Source: Burkholderiales bacterium
GTDB taxonomy: Bacteria; Pseudomonadota; Gammaproteobacteria; Burkholderiales; SG8-41
Assembly: GCA_019634975.1 (NCBI GenBank)
Contig: JAHCAI010000007.1
Coordinates: 112,271-176,270 of the forward strand
Reading direction: 5' to 3'
Length of the DNA stretch: 64,000 bases
Part shown: positions 22,955 to 34,545 of the stretch, one piece after another
Layout: each line of letters opens with the position of its first letter
Position numbering within the stretch: position 1 is the first letter of the stretch
Notes under the pieces: model-generated
What the model saw: the letters and a program-made list of their open reading frames with translations, nothing else
Database searches by the model: none
What the model was told of the DNA's origin: nothing
Made by a program: the position numbers and the translations under genes

Positions 22955-22986
22955 CGGATTTTAACTAATTGATTTTATTGTGCTTT

Positions 22987-23514
22987 TCAGCGGGCGGCGG
23001 TGCGCCGGGCAGCCTTCTTCCTGCTCCTCTTCGCCGGACCAAAACCCTTCTCGTAATGCGGCCCGGTCATGGTGCCGTCCACCGCCATGCCGATGATGCC
23101 CTGCGACAGGTCTTTCACGGCAAGGAAAATCACGTCCTTGTCCTTGGGCGAGGCCACCAGGTTGTGCGGCGCATTGGCGGGAATGTAGATGAGGGTGCCG
23201 GCGGGAGCGACGACGCGCTTGCCGTTGACCGAACCCACCAGCGTGCCGCGGAGCACATAGTTCAGCTGTTCGTTCTTGTGCGAATGCATGCGTGAACCGG
23301 TGCCCCGCGGCTTGTGGATGTAGCCGACGAGGATGCGTTCACCCTCGACAACCCCGCCGTGCGAGGTCGAGTAGCCGGTTCCCGCGGGAACCTTCTTCAG
23401 CTTGTCCATGCGGAAGTGATACTTGCCGTTTCCGGCGCGGATCGCGCCTTCGGTCTTGGTTTTGGATGCCGTTTTTCTTACGGCTTTCTTTGCTGCCTTG
23501 CGTGCTGCTGCCAT
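22987..23514 (-). CDS. Cupin-domain protein with basic Lys/Ala-rich tails
   Basis: 175 aa from ATG 23514, which has AGGAGG at 7 bases. The centre (about 45-145) is one cupin barrel: GTGSRMHSHKNEQLNYVLRGTLVGSVNGK is motif 1 (H, H, E-type metal ligands), and GTLIYIPANAPHNLVA is motif 2 with the last His. Both ends are strongly basic: AAARKAAKKAVRKTASKTK at the start and AKRSRKKAARRTAAR at the end, resembling histone H1-like or AlgP tails. A single-domain cupin in a catabolic operon could be an isomerase, dioxygenase or sensor. The tails are unusual and suggest nucleic-acid or polyanion contact. Confidence 0.82.
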   Translation of the reverse strand: MAAARKAAKKAVRKTASKTKTEGAIRAGNGKYHFRMDKLKKVPAGTGYSTSHGGVVEGERILVGYIHKPRGTGSRMHSHKNEQLNYVLRGTLVGSVNGKRVVAPAGTLIYIPANAPHNLVASPKDKDVIFLAVKDLSQGIIGMAVDGTMTGPHYEKGFGPAKRSRKKAARRTAAR

Positions 23515-23557
23515 GCTCAACCTCCTCTGGTTGTCCGTTGCGTGATGCGCGAACGCA

Positions 23558-24907
23558 TCACAGATAATCGATTTTCTTCCAGTCTTTCGGCGTCACGCTG
23601 ACGACGTTCTTGCTGTGGCCGGGGCGGCGGTCGGCATAGACCCGGCCCTCTTTCATCACGATCTGGATGTTCTTCTTCTCCTGGAACACCCGGATGTCCT
23701 TCAGCGGATCGCCGTTGACGGCGATGATGTCGGCCAGCTTGCCGGCCTCGATGGTGCCCAACTCGCGCTCCATCTTGATCGCGTGGGCGGCGTTGCGCGT
23801 CGCCGCCATGATGGCTTCCATGTTGGTCATGCCGAGCTTGACGTAGATTTCCATTTCGCGGGCATTGGTGCCCATTTCCGGATCGAAGCCCATGTCGGTG
23901 CCCAGCGCGATGTTGACGCCGGCCTTGTGCAGCTTCTGGAAGGTTTCGAAGCAGTAGGGCTGCAGGGCCTTCATCTTGTTCAACACGAACTGCGAGGTGC
24001 CCTGGTCCTTGCGCGTCTCGATCGCGCGATCGGTGCGGTGGAGCAGCGTCGGCGTCATCCACACGCCGGACCCGGCCAGCATGTCCACGGTCTCCTCGTC
24101 GTGGAAAACCATGTGTTCGATGGTGTCGGCACCGGCCTCCAGCGCCATGCGCTGGCCGTTGGGCGTGAAGCAGTGCACCGCCGCGACCTTGTGGAAGGCA
24201 TGCGCTTCGTCGACGATGGCGTTGATCTCCTCCTGCGTCATGTTGCGGATGTCCGGCTCTTCCTTGTCGGTGCCGCCGCCGCCGGTGGCGCAGGTCTTGA
24301 CGATGTCGCAGCCGGCCAGCAGGTTGGTGCGCGCGAGCTTGCGCAGTTCCCAGGGGCCGTCGGCGGTCTGGAAGCCGTAACGCTGGGCCGCGCGCGGCTG
24401 GATCAGGTCGAGGTGCGAGCCGGTGATGGTGGTGAAGCCGCCGATCAGCATGCGCGGGCCCTCGATGACGCCGGCATTGATCGAATCGCGGATCGCGCAC
24501 AGGTGCGCGGTCAGCAGCCCGCGGCCGGAATTGAGGCCGAGATCACGCAGCGTGGTGAAGCCCATGTCGAAACAGAGCTGGGCGTGGAACAGCCCGTACA
24601 TCTGCTGCAGCTCCGGCGTGATTTCCCACTGCGCCACCCGGTAGTTGTGGAAGGTCAGGCAGTTGAACATCATGGTATGGATGTGGACATCCATCAGCCC
24701 CGGCATCAGTGTCGCCTTGCCGCAGTCGATGATCTCGGCCTTTGCAGGAATCTTCACCTGGCCCTTGACGCCGACCTGCTTGATGCGCCGGCCCTCGAGC
24801 ACGATCACCGGATCCTTGACCGGCTTGCCGCCGTTGCCGTCGATCAGCAGGCCTCCCTTGAGGACCTTGACGGTTCCCTTGGCTTCCGGGGGTTTGAATT
24901 CGAACAT
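23558..24907 (-). CDS. Amidohydrolase family protein (imidazolonepropionase-like)
   Basis: 449 aa. Metal-binding signs of the amidohydrolase superfamily: HxH in MDVHIHTM (about 73-78), a lysine in CDIVKTCATGG that could be the carboxylated bridge, histidines in AAVHCFTPNGQ and TIEHMVFHD, and the catalytic Asp in ALGTDMGFDPEMGTN. The C-terminal beta domain closes with GKLADIIAVNGDPLKDI. Such enzymes hydrolyse cyclic amides, dipeptides or related bonds. ATG 24907 has GGAGGAG upstream. It is the first gene of the six-gene operon that ends with the acyl-CoA dehydrogenase; a ring-opening or amide-cleaving first step would fit. 135 bases separate it from the CobW-type GTPase gene. Confidence 0.88.
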   Translation of the reverse strand: MFEFKPPEAKGTVKVLKGGLLIDGNGGKPVKDPVIVLEGRRIKQVGVKGQVKIPAKAEIIDCGKATLMPGLMDVHIHTMMFNCLTFHNYRVAQWEITPELQQMYGLFHAQLCFDMGFTTLRDLGLNSGRGLLTAHLCAIRDSINAGVIEGPRMLIGGFTTITGSHLDLIQPRAAQRYGFQTADGPWELRKLARTNLLAGCDIVKTCATGGGGTDKEEPDIRNMTQEEINAIVDEAHAFHKVAAVHCFTPNGQRMALEAGADTIEHMVFHDEETVDMLAGSGVWMTPTLLHRTDRAIETRKDQGTSQFVLNKMKALQPYCFETFQKLHKAGVNIALGTDMGFDPEMGTNAREMEIYVKLGMTNMEAIMAATRNAAHAIKMERELGTIEAGKLADIIAVNGDPLKDIRVFQEKKNIQIVMKEGRVYADRRPGHSKNVVSVTPKDWKKIDYL

Positions 24908-25042
24908 CTGGACACTCCTCCGTGTTGCGCGGGCTGCAATTGCATGACCCGAACTGCAAACTTTGCAGAATGCAAGCGTTTGCAGCGAAGCTTGGAAGCT
25001 AATTAATCAACCCGCCCTTGTCAAGGCGGAATCCGCTTTGCG

Positions 25043-26128
<1,086 letters not shown>

Positions 26129-26258
26129 GTCGGTCCAGAGCGGCCGCCCGCGATGGGCCTGTTTCGGCGCAAGCCGGGTTGCGCCGACAACCGGGGCCGC
26201 AGCCGAAACCGGTAATGATCGACAGGGACGGCGGCATTTCGAAGCGAGTGCTGACTTT

Positions 26259-26280
26259 TTTATAATCTATTGATTATAAA
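26259..26280. repeat. AT-rich perfect palindrome between cobW-type gene and fba
   Basis: Nine-base arms TTTATAATC (26259-26267) and GATTATAAA (26272-26280) around TATT. It lies 7 bases after the fba stop and 130 bases before the cobW-type start on the minus strand. It could be a weak terminator stem or an operator/promoter part. Confidence 0.5.
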
Positions 26281-26287
26281 CGATTTA

Positions 26288-27313
26288 TTATGATTTACGC
26301 TCGAGGTCGGCCGTGTAGCGGCCCAGCGCAGCCAGTCCGTTCATGCGCGCCCGGTGGGCAAGCGCGGCCTGCGCGGCCGGCACATTGGCGGCCTGACCCC
26401 GCCAGGCCTTCAGCGAGGCCTGCTGCAGCGCGCGCCCGTAGGAAAAGGACAGCGGCCAGGGCAGCTGCCCCTTGAACTGCGCATTCATCGAGTTCAGATG
26501 GGCGGTGGCCACTTCGTCGCTCTGGCCGCCGGAGAGGAAGGCGATGCCGGCAACCGCCGCGGGCACCGTGCGCTTCAGCACGCGCACGGTGCGCGCCGCG
26601 ACCTCGTCCACCGGCGCCTGCTTCGGGCATTTCTTGCCGGAGATGACCATTGAGGGCTTCAGCACGCTGTGCTCGAGCACGACACGGTTCAGATACAGCG
26701 CGTCATAAACCGCGTTGAGGGTCCATTCGGTGACTTCCTCGCAACGGTCGATGGTATGGTCGCCGTCCATCAGCACTTCCGGCTCGACGATGGGCACCAG
26801 GCCGGCCTCCTGGCAGATCGCCGCATAGCGCGCCAGCGCATGGGCGTTGGCGGCAATGCAGGTCGAGGTCGGGATGTCGCGGCCGATGTCGATCACGGCG
26901 CGCCACTTGGCGAACTTCGCGCCGAGCTTGACGTATTCCGCGCAGCGCTTGGGCAGGTTGTCCAGTCCTTCGGTGACGGTTTCGCCGGGACAGAAGGCCA
27001 GCGGCTTGGCGCCGGCGTCGACCTTGATGCCGGGCAGCACGCCGGCCTTGTTCAGCACCTCGACGAAGGGCCTGCCGTCGGCGGCCTTCTGGCGCAGGGT
27101 TTCGTCATAGAGGATGACGCCGCTGATGTGGTCGCCCAGCCCGCGGGTGGCGAACAGCATGTCGCGGTAGGCGCGGCGGTTCTCCTCGATGTTTTCAACG
27201 CTGATGCTGTCGAAGCGCTTGCCGATGGTGCCGGTGCTCTCGTCGGCGGCAAGAATGCCCTTGCCGGGGGCGACCATGGCCTGCGCGATGGCAGCGAGGT
27301 TGTTTGCGGACAT
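26288..27313 (-). CDS. Fructose-bisphosphate aldolase, class I
   Basis: 341 aa of the eukaryote-like class I (Schiff-base) aldolase: MVAPGKGILAADESTGTIGKRF at the N-terminus, GVILYDETLRQK, AKWRAVIDIGRDIPT (the WR region), EPEVLMDGDHTI, and the Schiff-base lysine in LEHSVLKPSMVISGKK. AFLSGGQSDEVAT is the phosphate-binding loop. It cleaves fructose-1,6-bisphosphate (or condenses DHAP and G3P in gluconeogenesis/Calvin cycle). Last gene of tkt-gap-pgk-pyk-fba, a place where many betaproteobacteria carry a class II enzyme. AGGAG precedes ATG 27313. The gap to pyk is 58 bases. Confidence 0.96.
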   Translation of the reverse strand: MSANNLAAIAQAMVAPGKGILAADESTGTIGKRFDSISVENIEENRRAYRDMLFATRGLGDHISGVILYDETLRQKAADGRPFVEVLNKAGVLPGIKVDAGAKPLAFCPGETVTEGLDNLPKRCAEYVKLGAKFAKWRAVIDIGRDIPTSTCIAANAHALARYAAICQEAGLVPIVEPEVLMDGDHTIDRCEEVTEWTLNAVYDALYLNRVVLEHSVLKPSMVISGKKCPKQAPVDEVAARTVRVLKRTVPAAVAGIAFLSGGQSDEVATAHLNSMNAQFKGQLPWPLSFSYGRALQQASLKAWRGQAANVPAAQAALAHRARMNGLAALGRYTADLERKS

Positions 27314-27371
27314 ATCACGACTCCTGCGGTTCGGGGTTGCTGAAAAGGGACGGTATTTTACTCTCGGAACA

Positions 27372-28799
27372 TCAGGTTTTCCGGTGCTCGCCGACCCTGA
27401 CGATTTTCAGGGTGTTGGTGCCGCCGGCACGGCCGAAGGGCTCGCCGATGGTCAGCACGATGAGGTCGCCGTTCTGCACGACGCCGCGCTTGATCAGCTC
27501 GTCCTCCGCCATGTGCAGCGCCTTCTCCGGATTGCGCGCGCCCTTGAAGCGCACGGGGTGCACGCCCCGAAACAGCGTGACGCGGCGCCGCGTCTCGATC
27601 ACCGAACTCATCGCGTAGATGGGTACCGAGATCGCCATCCGCGACATCAGCAACGCGGTGCGGCCGCTTTGCGTCAGTGCCGCCACCGCCTTGATCGGCA
27701 GGCCGGCGGCGGTGAATGCGGTGGCCCGCGCGATTGCGTTCTCGACATCGATCCGGCCCGGCCGGTCGCGGCGTTCCGGCTGCTGCAGGTCTTCCTTTTC
27801 GACCTCCAGGCAGACGCGCACCATGGCCGCGATGGTTTCAGCGGGATACTGGCCGGCGGCGGTCTCCGCCGAGGTCATCACCGCGTCCGTGCCGTCGAGC
27901 ACCGCATTGGCGACATCCGACACCTCGGCACGCGTGGGAATCGGGCTCGAGATCATCGACTCCATCATCTGGGTCGCGGTGATCGTCAGCTTGTGCTTGT
28001 CGCGCGCCATCCGGATCATGCGTTTCTGCAGGGCCGGCACGGCGGCGTCTCCGACCTCGACCGCGAGGTCGCCGCGCGCGACCATGATGGCATCGGAGGC
28101 ATCGAGGATTTCGTCGAGCGCGGGAATCGCCTCGGCGCGCTCGATTTTCGACACGATCAGGCCATGGCCGCCGGCCTTGTTGAACAGGTCGCGCGCCCAG
28201 CGCACGTCCTCGCCGGAGCGCGGAAACGATACCGCGAGGAAGTCCGCCTTCAGCTCGGCCGCAAGCCGGATGTCCTGCTTGTCCTTGTCGGTCAGTGCCG
28301 GCGCGGTGAGGCCGCCGCCCTTGCGGTTGATGCCCTTGTTGTTCGACAGCGGTCCGCCCTGCTCGACCACCGTGGTGATTTTCGGTCCGCGGACATTGGT
28401 CACGCCGAGCACGATCCGGCCGTCGTCGAGCAGCAGGGTGTCGCCGGGGCGCACGTCGTTGGGCAGGTTCTTGTAGTCGAGCCCCACCGTGTTCTGGTCG
28501 CCGAGCCGGCACTCGGCATCGAGCACGAATTTCGCGCCGGTCTCGAGCTGGATCCTGCCGTCCCTGAACTTGCCGACGCGGATCTTCGGACCCTGCAGGT
28601 CGACCAGCACGCCGACGGCGCGGCCGGCCTTGCGCGCGAGCTGGCGCACCAGGTTGACCCTCGCCCGGTGCTCCTCGGGCGTGCCATGCGAAAAGTTGAT
28701 GCGCACGACGTCGACCCCGGCGTCGATCATCCGGGTCAGGGTCTTGGCATCACTCGATGCGGGGCCGAGCGTCGCAACGACTTTGGTTCTGCGGATCAT
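27372..28799 (-). CDS. pyk: Pyruvate kinase
   Basis: 475 aa. The start is ATG 28799 (MIRRTKVVATLGPASSD); the upstream open frame to 29063 overlaps pgk and is not used. Seen: NFSHG, the phosphate/ADP region DLQGPKIR, the catalytic lysine and metal site in GLIVSKIERAEAI, MVARGDLAVE, and TATQMMESMI. It transfers phosphate from PEP to ADP. The order gap-pgk-pyk on one strand, with 46 bases to pgk, indicates co-transcription. The C-terminal domain ends with RVGEHRKT. Confidence 0.97.
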   Translation of the reverse strand: MIRRTKVVATLGPASSDAKTLTRMIDAGVDVVRINFSHGTPEEHRARVNLVRQLARKAGRAVGVLVDLQGPKIRVGKFRDGRIQLETGAKFVLDAECRLGDQNTVGLDYKNLPNDVRPGDTLLLDDGRIVLGVTNVRGPKITTVVEQGGPLSNNKGINRKGGGLTAPALTDKDKQDIRLAAELKADFLAVSFPRSGEDVRWARDLFNKAGGHGLIVSKIERAEAIPALDEILDASDAIMVARGDLAVEVGDAAVPALQKRMIRMARDKHKLTITATQMMESMISSPIPTRAEVSDVANAVLDGTDAVMTSAETAAGQYPAETIAAMVRVCLEVEKEDLQQPERRDRPGRIDVENAIARATAFTAAGLPIKAVAALTQSGRTALLMSRMAISVPIYAMSSVIETRRRVTLFRGVHPVRFKGARNPEKALHMAEDELIKRGVVQNGDLIVLTIGEPFGRAGGTNTLKIVRVGEHRKT

Positions 28800-28845
28800 G
28801 CGCTGTCCATCCTTGCTCAATGTCGGGGCTGGCCGCGCGCCCCGG

Positions 28846-30027
28846 TCATGCCGCGCGCTGCTCGAGAACCTCGACCGCCGGCAGTTTCTTGCCTTCGAGG
28901 AATTCGAGGAAGGCGCCGCCGCCGGTGGAAATATAGGACACCTTGTCGGCAATGCCGTACTTGGCCACTGCCGCAAGCGTGTCGCCGCCTCCGGCAATCG
29001 AGAATCCCCTCGAGGCCGCAATGGCCTCGGCAATGACCCGGGTGCCGCTGCCGAACTGGTCATATTCGAACACGCCCACGGGGCCGTTCCAGACGATGGT
29101 GCCGGCCTTGAGGATCAGGTCGGCGAAGGTTTTCGCGGTTTTCGCGCCGACGTCAAGAATCATGTCGCCGGGTCGCACCTCCGTGGCATCGATGCGGTTG
29201 GCCCTCGCCAGCGCCGACAGCTCGTCGGCCACCACCACGTCCACCGGCAAAGGCACCTGGGCGCCGCGCGATTTCATGATGTCGATGATGGCCTGGGCCT
29301 CGCCGACCAGGTCCGGCTCGGCGAGTGACTTGCCGATGCGCAGCCCGGAGGCCAGCATGAAGGTGTTGGCAATCCCGCCGCCGACGATCAGCTGGTCGAC
29401 CTTCTGCGCCAGCGATTTCAGGATTGTCAGCTTGGTCGAGACCTTGGATCCGGCGACGATGGCGAGCAGGGGCCGCGCGGGTTTTTCCAGCGCCTTGCCC
29501 AGTGCATCCAGCTCGGCGGCCATCAGCGGGCCGGCACAGGCCACCGGCGCGAATTTCGCGATGCCGTGGGTGGTGGCTTCGGCCCGGTGCGCGGTGCCGA
29601 AGGCGTCATTGACATAGACGTCGCACAGCGCCGCCATTTTCCTTGCGAGTTGTTCGTCGTTCTTCTTCTCGCCCTTGTTGACGCGGCAGTTCTCCAGCAG
29701 CACGACCTCGCCGGGCCTGACTTCGAAGCCGCCGTCGACCCAGTCCTGCACCAGGCGCACCGGCTGGCCCAGCATCTCCGACAGGCGCTGCGCGATCGGC
29801 GCCAGGGTGTCGCCGGGCTGCAGCGAGCCTTCGGCAGGGCGCCCGAGATGGGAGGTCACCATCACCGCGGCACCGGTGGCAACGGCATGCTTGATGCCGG
29901 GAATCGTCGCGCGGATGCGCGTGTCCTCGGTGATGTTGCCGGCATCGTCCTGCGGCACATTGAGGTCCGCGCGGATGAACACGCGCTTGCCCTGGAGCGG
30001 AAGGTCGGTCAGGCGGAGAAACTTCAA
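28846..30027 (-). CDS. pgk: Phosphoglycerate kinase
   Basis: 393 aa. Hallmarks: [31 protein letters not shown], the hinge region [20 protein letters not shown] and the nucleotide loop [13 protein letters not shown]. Transfers phosphate between 1,3-bisphosphoglycerate and ADP. TTG at 30027 is taken as the start because it gives MKFLRLTDL, the common PGK beginning, with GAGGG 8 bases upstream; TTG at 30033 is the alternative. It is separated from gap by a large inverted repeat (30055-30134), so the transcript may be partly ended or processed there. Confidence 0.96.
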   Translation of the reverse strand: MKFLRLTDLPLQGKRVFIRADLNVPQDDAGNITEDTRIRATIPGIKHAVATGAAVMVTSHLGRPAEGSLQPGDTLAPIAQRLSEMLGQPVRLVQDWVDGGFEVRPGEVVLLENCRVNKGEKKNDEQLARKMAALCDVYVNDAFGTAHRAEATTHGIAKFAPVACAGPLMAAELDALGKALEKPARPLLAIVAGSKVSTKLTILKSLAQKVDQLIVGGGIANTFMLASGLRIGKSLAEPDLVGEAQAIIDIMKSRGAQVPLPVDVVVADELSALARANRIDATEVRPGDMILDVGAKTAKTFADLILKAGTIVWNGPVGVFEYDQFGSGTRVIAEAIAASRGFSIAGGGDTLAAVAKYGIADKVSYISTGGGAFLEFLEGKKLPAVEVLEQRAA

Positions 30028-30054
30028 GATCAAACCCTCAAGTCAAAATCTTTT

Positions 30055-30134
30055 AGCCACAGAGATCACAGAGAACTGCAAAACCCAGGGGTGATGTACT
30101 GGTTTCCTCTGTGCTCTCTGTGACCTCTGTGGCT
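30055..30134. repeat. Long inverted repeat of the CCACAGAG/CTCTGTGG type
   Basis: Twenty-base arms (30055-30074 and 30115-30134) match at 19 of 20 positions and are separated by 40 bases. Arms are built of CACAGAG units. Similar intergenic repeats are common in proteobacterial genomes. It lies between gap and pgk and would fold in RNA. Confidence 0.8.
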
Positions 30135-30148
30135 ATGTTTTTTGATTT

Positions 30149-31171
<1,023 letters not shown>

Positions 31172-31183
31172 TTAATGAAAAAT

Positions 31184-33184
31184 TTACAGCACAGTGCGCA
31201 CCGCCGCGGCGACGGCGTCGCCGGTGATGCCGAAAAATTTGTAGAGTTCGCCCGCAGGAGCCGATTCGCCGTAGCGGTCGATGCCGATGACCTTGCCCTC
31301 GAGGCCGACGTACTTGCGCCAGTAGTCGGTGACGCCCGCTTCGACGGCCACGCGCGGAATGCCGCGCGGCAGCACCGATTCGCGATACGCCGCATCCTGG
31401 CGGTCAAAAGCCTGGGTGCAGGGCATGGACACCACGCGCACCGCCATGCCTTCCGCGGCAAGCGCCTGCTGCGCCGCCAGCGCCACCGCGACTTCCGAAC
31501 CAGTGGCGATGATCACTGCACGCGGCGCGCCGCCGCCGGCCTCGGACAGCACATAGCCACCGCGCACGATGGCAGCGACCTGGTCCGTGTCACGGCTCTG
31601 GAACGGCAGGTTCTGCCGCGACAGCAGCAGGCTGGTGGGTCCGTCACAGCGCTCGATCGCCGCGGCCCAGGCCACCGCTGTTTCCACCGTGTCGCAAGGG
31701 CGCCAGACGTCCATGTTCGGCAGCAGGCGCAGGGTCGCGGCGTGTTCCACCGGCTGGTGGGTGGGGCCGTCTTCACCGAGCCCGATCGAGTCATGGGTAA
31801 AGACACAGACCACGCGCTGCTTCATCAGCGCCGCCATGCGCAGCGCGTTGCGTGCGTAGTCGGAAAAGACGAGGAAGGTGGCGTGGTAGGGCAGCAGGCC
31901 GCCGTGCAGCGCAATGCCGTTGCAGATTGCGGCCATGCCGAATTCGCGCACGCCGAAGTAGAGGTAGTTCCCGCCCGAAGTCGCGCTGACGCCCTTCGAG
32001 CCGGACCACAATGTCAGGTTGGAACCGGCGAGGTCGGCCGAGCCGCCGATCAGTTCCGGCAGCGCCGGCGCGTAGCCCTCGATGGCGTTCTGCGAGGCCT
32101 TGCGCGTGGCTATGGTCTCGGTTTTCTGCGCGGTCTGCGCGATGAAGGCATCGCGCTTGGCAACCCAGTCGGCCGGCAGTTCACCGGCCATGCGGCGCCT
32201 GAATTCGGCCGCCAGTTCCGGATGGGCCGCGGCATAGGCGGCGAAACGCTGGTTCCATTCGGCCTCGAGAGCCGCGCCCTTGTCGCGCGCATTCCATTCG
32301 GCGCGCACGGATTCCGGGATTTCGAAAGGCGGATGCGGCCAGCCGATGGCTTCGCGGGTGGCCGCGATTTCCTCGGCACCCAGCGGCGCGCCGTGCACGC
32401 CGCCGGTGTTCTGCTTTTTCGGCGCGCCCTTGCCGATGACGGTCTTGCAGCAGATCAGCGTCGGACGCGCGGTTTCCCGCTGCGCCTGGCGGATCGCCGC
32501 GTCGACAGCATCGGCGTCATGACCATCGACACCGTAGATGACGTTCCAGCCATAGGCCGCGAAGCGCTGCGGAACGTTGTCCGTAAACCATTGTTTTATA
32601 TTGGCTTTTTCGGAATCTATGGAAATACCATTGTCATCGTAGAGGGCGATGAGCTTGTTCAGTTTCAGCGTGCCCGCCATCGCGCAGGCTTCGTGCGAGA
32701 TGCCTTCCATCAGGCAGCCATCGCCGAGGAAAACATAGGTCCGGTGATCAACGATGCGGTGACCTTCGCGGTTGAAGATGTCGGCCAACACGCGTTCGGC
32801 GATGGCCATGCCCACCGCGTTGGCAATGCCCTGGCCCAGGGGTCCCGTGGTGGTCTCCACGCCCGGTGCCATGCCGTGCTCGGGATGCCCCGGCGTTTTC
32901 GAATGCAGCTGCCGGAAGCGTTTCAGCTCCTCGATCGGCAGGTCGTAGCCGGTGAGATGCAGCAGCGCATACAGCAGCATCGAACCGTGGCCATTCGACA
33001 GCACGAAACGGTCGCGGTCAGGCCAATGCGGATTTGCCGGATTGTGGCGGAGGCTGCGCCGCCACAGCGCCTCGGCAATTTCGGCCATGCCCATCGGCAT
33101 GCCGGGGTGGCCGGAGTTGGCCTGCTGCACGGCGTCCATGGCCAGCGCGCGCAGCGCATTCGCCAGCTCGGGTCGGGAACTCAT
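31184..33184 (-). CDS. tkt: Transketolase
   Basis: 666 aa, full length. The start is ATG 33184 ([35 protein letters not shown]); the frame extends to 33229 without homologous sequence. TPP site [55 protein letters not shown]; the pyrimidine domain with [19 protein letters not shown]; and a C-terminal transketolase domain with [10 protein letters not shown]. It is first in the cluster tkt-gap-pgk-pyk-fba, serving the pentose phosphate pathway (or the Calvin cycle if RuBisCO exists elsewhere). Codons around 32589-32645 are locally AT-rich compared with the rest of the gene. Confidence 0.97.
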   Translation of the reverse strand: MSSRPELANALRALAMDAVQQANSGHPGMPMGMAEIAEALWRRSLRHNPANPHWPDRDRFVLSNGHGSMLLYALLHLTGYDLPIEELKRFRQLHSKTPGHPEHGMAPGVETTTGPLGQGIANAVGMAIAERVLADIFNREGHRIVDHRTYVFLGDGCLMEGISHEACAMAGTLKLNKLIALYDDNGISIDSEKANIKQWFTDNVPQRFAAYGWNVIYGVDGHDADAVDAAIRQAQRETARPTLICCKTVIGKGAPKKQNTGGVHGAPLGAEEIAATREAIGWPHPPFEIPESVRAEWNARDKGAALEAEWNQRFAAYAAAHPELAAEFRRRMAGELPADWVAKRDAFIAQTAQKTETIATRKASQNAIEGYAPALPELIGGSADLAGSNLTLWSGSKGVSATSGGNYLYFGVREFGMAAICNGIALHGGLLPYHATFLVFSDYARNALRMAALMKQRVVCVFTHDSIGLGEDGPTHQPVEHAATLRLLPNMDVWRPCDTVETAVAWAAAIERCDGPTSLLLSRQNLPFQSRDTDQVAAIVRGGYVLSEAGGGAPRAVIIATGSEVAVALAAQQALAAEGMAVRVVSMPCTQAFDRQDAAYRESVLPRGIPRVAVEAGVTDYWRKYVGLEGKVIGIDRYGESAPAGELYKFFGITGDAVAAAVRTVL

Positions 33185-33274
33185 CGCTTGCGGTCCTGGA
33201 ATGGGGAAAGGCCCTGCGGAAAGCCGCAATTATAGCGGCTGGGCCGCCGGCGGGGCGAGGCCGCGCCGCCGCGC

Positions 33275-34528
33275 CTACTCGTCGTTCCTGCGCGAAGTTT
33301 TCACGCCGAGCTGCTTGAGTTTGCGATAGAGATGGGTCCTCTCGAGACCGACGACCTCGGCCACGCGGCTGATATTGCCGCCCTCGCGCGCGAGGTGATA
33401 TTCGAAATAAATCCGCTCGAAGGCATCGCGCGCATCGCGCAGCGGCGCGTCGAGCTGGAGCGAGGCCGACGCGTTGGGCGAGGTTGCCTGCGGCAGCGCG
33501 CGCAGGGTTTCCTCTAGGGTGATCTGTTCGCCGGCCGCGGTATTGGCAAGCGTCTGCACGACACTGCGCAGCTCCGAGAAATTGCCGGGCCAGTCATGGC
33601 TGCGCAGTGCATTGAGTGCGGCCACGCTGAAATGCCGCGCCGGAACCAGCTTCTGCTCGACAAGATCCTTGAGCATGACACCGGCGATTTCCGGAATGTC
33701 ATCGCGCTGGTCGCGCAGCTGCGGCAGGCGGATCACGGTCGTGCCCAGCAGCTGGAATACCCGGTCGTCGAACTGTCCGGCAGCGACCAGTTCCGAGAGA
33801 TCGCGGGTCGAGGCACAAACGACTCTGGCGTTGTAGCGTTCCGCCTGCGACAGCAGCACCAGCAGGCCGCGCTGCTCGAGCCGGCTGAATTCGGCGACAT
33901 CGCGCACGAACAGGGTGCCGCCGCGGGCTGCCTGCAGCAGATCGAGCGGCGCTTCCACCGTCTGGGCGCCCTGATCGACGGCCTGCCAGGGCATGTTGGG
34001 CAGATGCAGCGCGCGCGCGCAGGCCTCAAAGGCACAGCCGGGGGCGCCCTGCAGCAACACCGGGCCGCGGCTGCCGGCGATGCGCTCCAGGCGCTGCTTC
34101 AGTTCCTGCACCACCGGCGTGCGTCCGAGTACGGCGAATCCGGCCGTCGACGGCAGCTGGCGCTCGCCGCGGCTGATGGCGCGCCCGACGGTGGCCAGCA
34201 GCTTTTGCAGGGCAATCGGCTTCTCGAGGAAATCCGCGGCACCGATGCGCGTGGCTTCCACCGCGGTGTCTATGGTGCCATGCCCCGACATCATCACCAC
34301 GGGCATCGTCAGCTGGCCGCTGCTCGCCCATTCCTTGAGCAGCGTGATGCCGTCGGTGTCCGGCATCCAGATATCGAGCAGCACCAGATCCGGGCGTGTC
34401 TGGCTGCGGAAAGTGCGGGCTGCACCCGCATTCTCCGCAAGCTGGACGTCATACCCTTCGTCGGACAGGATTTCCGAGAGCAGTTCCCGGATTCCGATTT
34501 CATCGTCTACCACCAGTATCTGTCGCAT
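33275..34528 (-). CDS. ntrX: NtrX-type response regulator with a degenerate AAA+ domain
   Basis: 417 aa. Receiver domain 1-120 with the phospho-acceptor Asp in LVLLDIWMPDTDG (about 53), MMSGHGT and the conserved Lys in FLEKPI. The central domain has the outline of a sigma-54 activator, but the Walker A reads LLQGAPGCAFEA rather than GESGTGKE, the GAFTGA segment is absent, and the Walker B position reads GGTLFVRDVAEF without the acidic pair. The C-terminal Fis-type helix-turn-helix (GGNISRVAEVVGLERTHLYRKLKQLG) is intact. It should bind DNA but not hydrolyse ATP or contact sigma-54. It is paired with ntrY, 17 bases upstream. Confidence 0.88.
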   Translation of the reverse strand: MRQILVVDDEIGIRELLSEILSDEGYDVQLAENAGAARTFRSQTRPDLVLLDIWMPDTDGITLLKEWASSGQLTMPVVMMSGHGTIDTAVEATRIGAADFLEKPIALQKLLATVGRAISRGERQLPSTAGFAVLGRTPVVQELKQRLERIAGSRGPVLLQGAPGCAFEACARALHLPNMPWQAVDQGAQTVEAPLDLLQAARGGTLFVRDVAEFSRLEQRGLLVLLSQAERYNARVVCASTRDLSELVAAGQFDDRVFQLLGTTVIRLPQLRDQRDDIPEIAGVMLKDLVEQKLVPARHFSVAALNALRSHDWPGNFSELRSVVQTLANTAAGEQITLEETLRALPQATSPNASASLQLDAPLRDARDAFERIYFEYHLAREGGNISRVAEVVGLERTHLYRKLKQLGVKTSRRNDE

Positions 34529-34545
34529 GGTCGTGTTCTGTCCGT

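Noticed and set aside
32589..32645. Frameshift or foreign insertion in tkt suggested by AT-rich codons
   Set aside because: The translation ([13 protein letters not shown]) is ordinary transketolase sequence, so the frame and protein are intact; only the codon choice is odd, and it is reported as part of the AT-rich motif finding.
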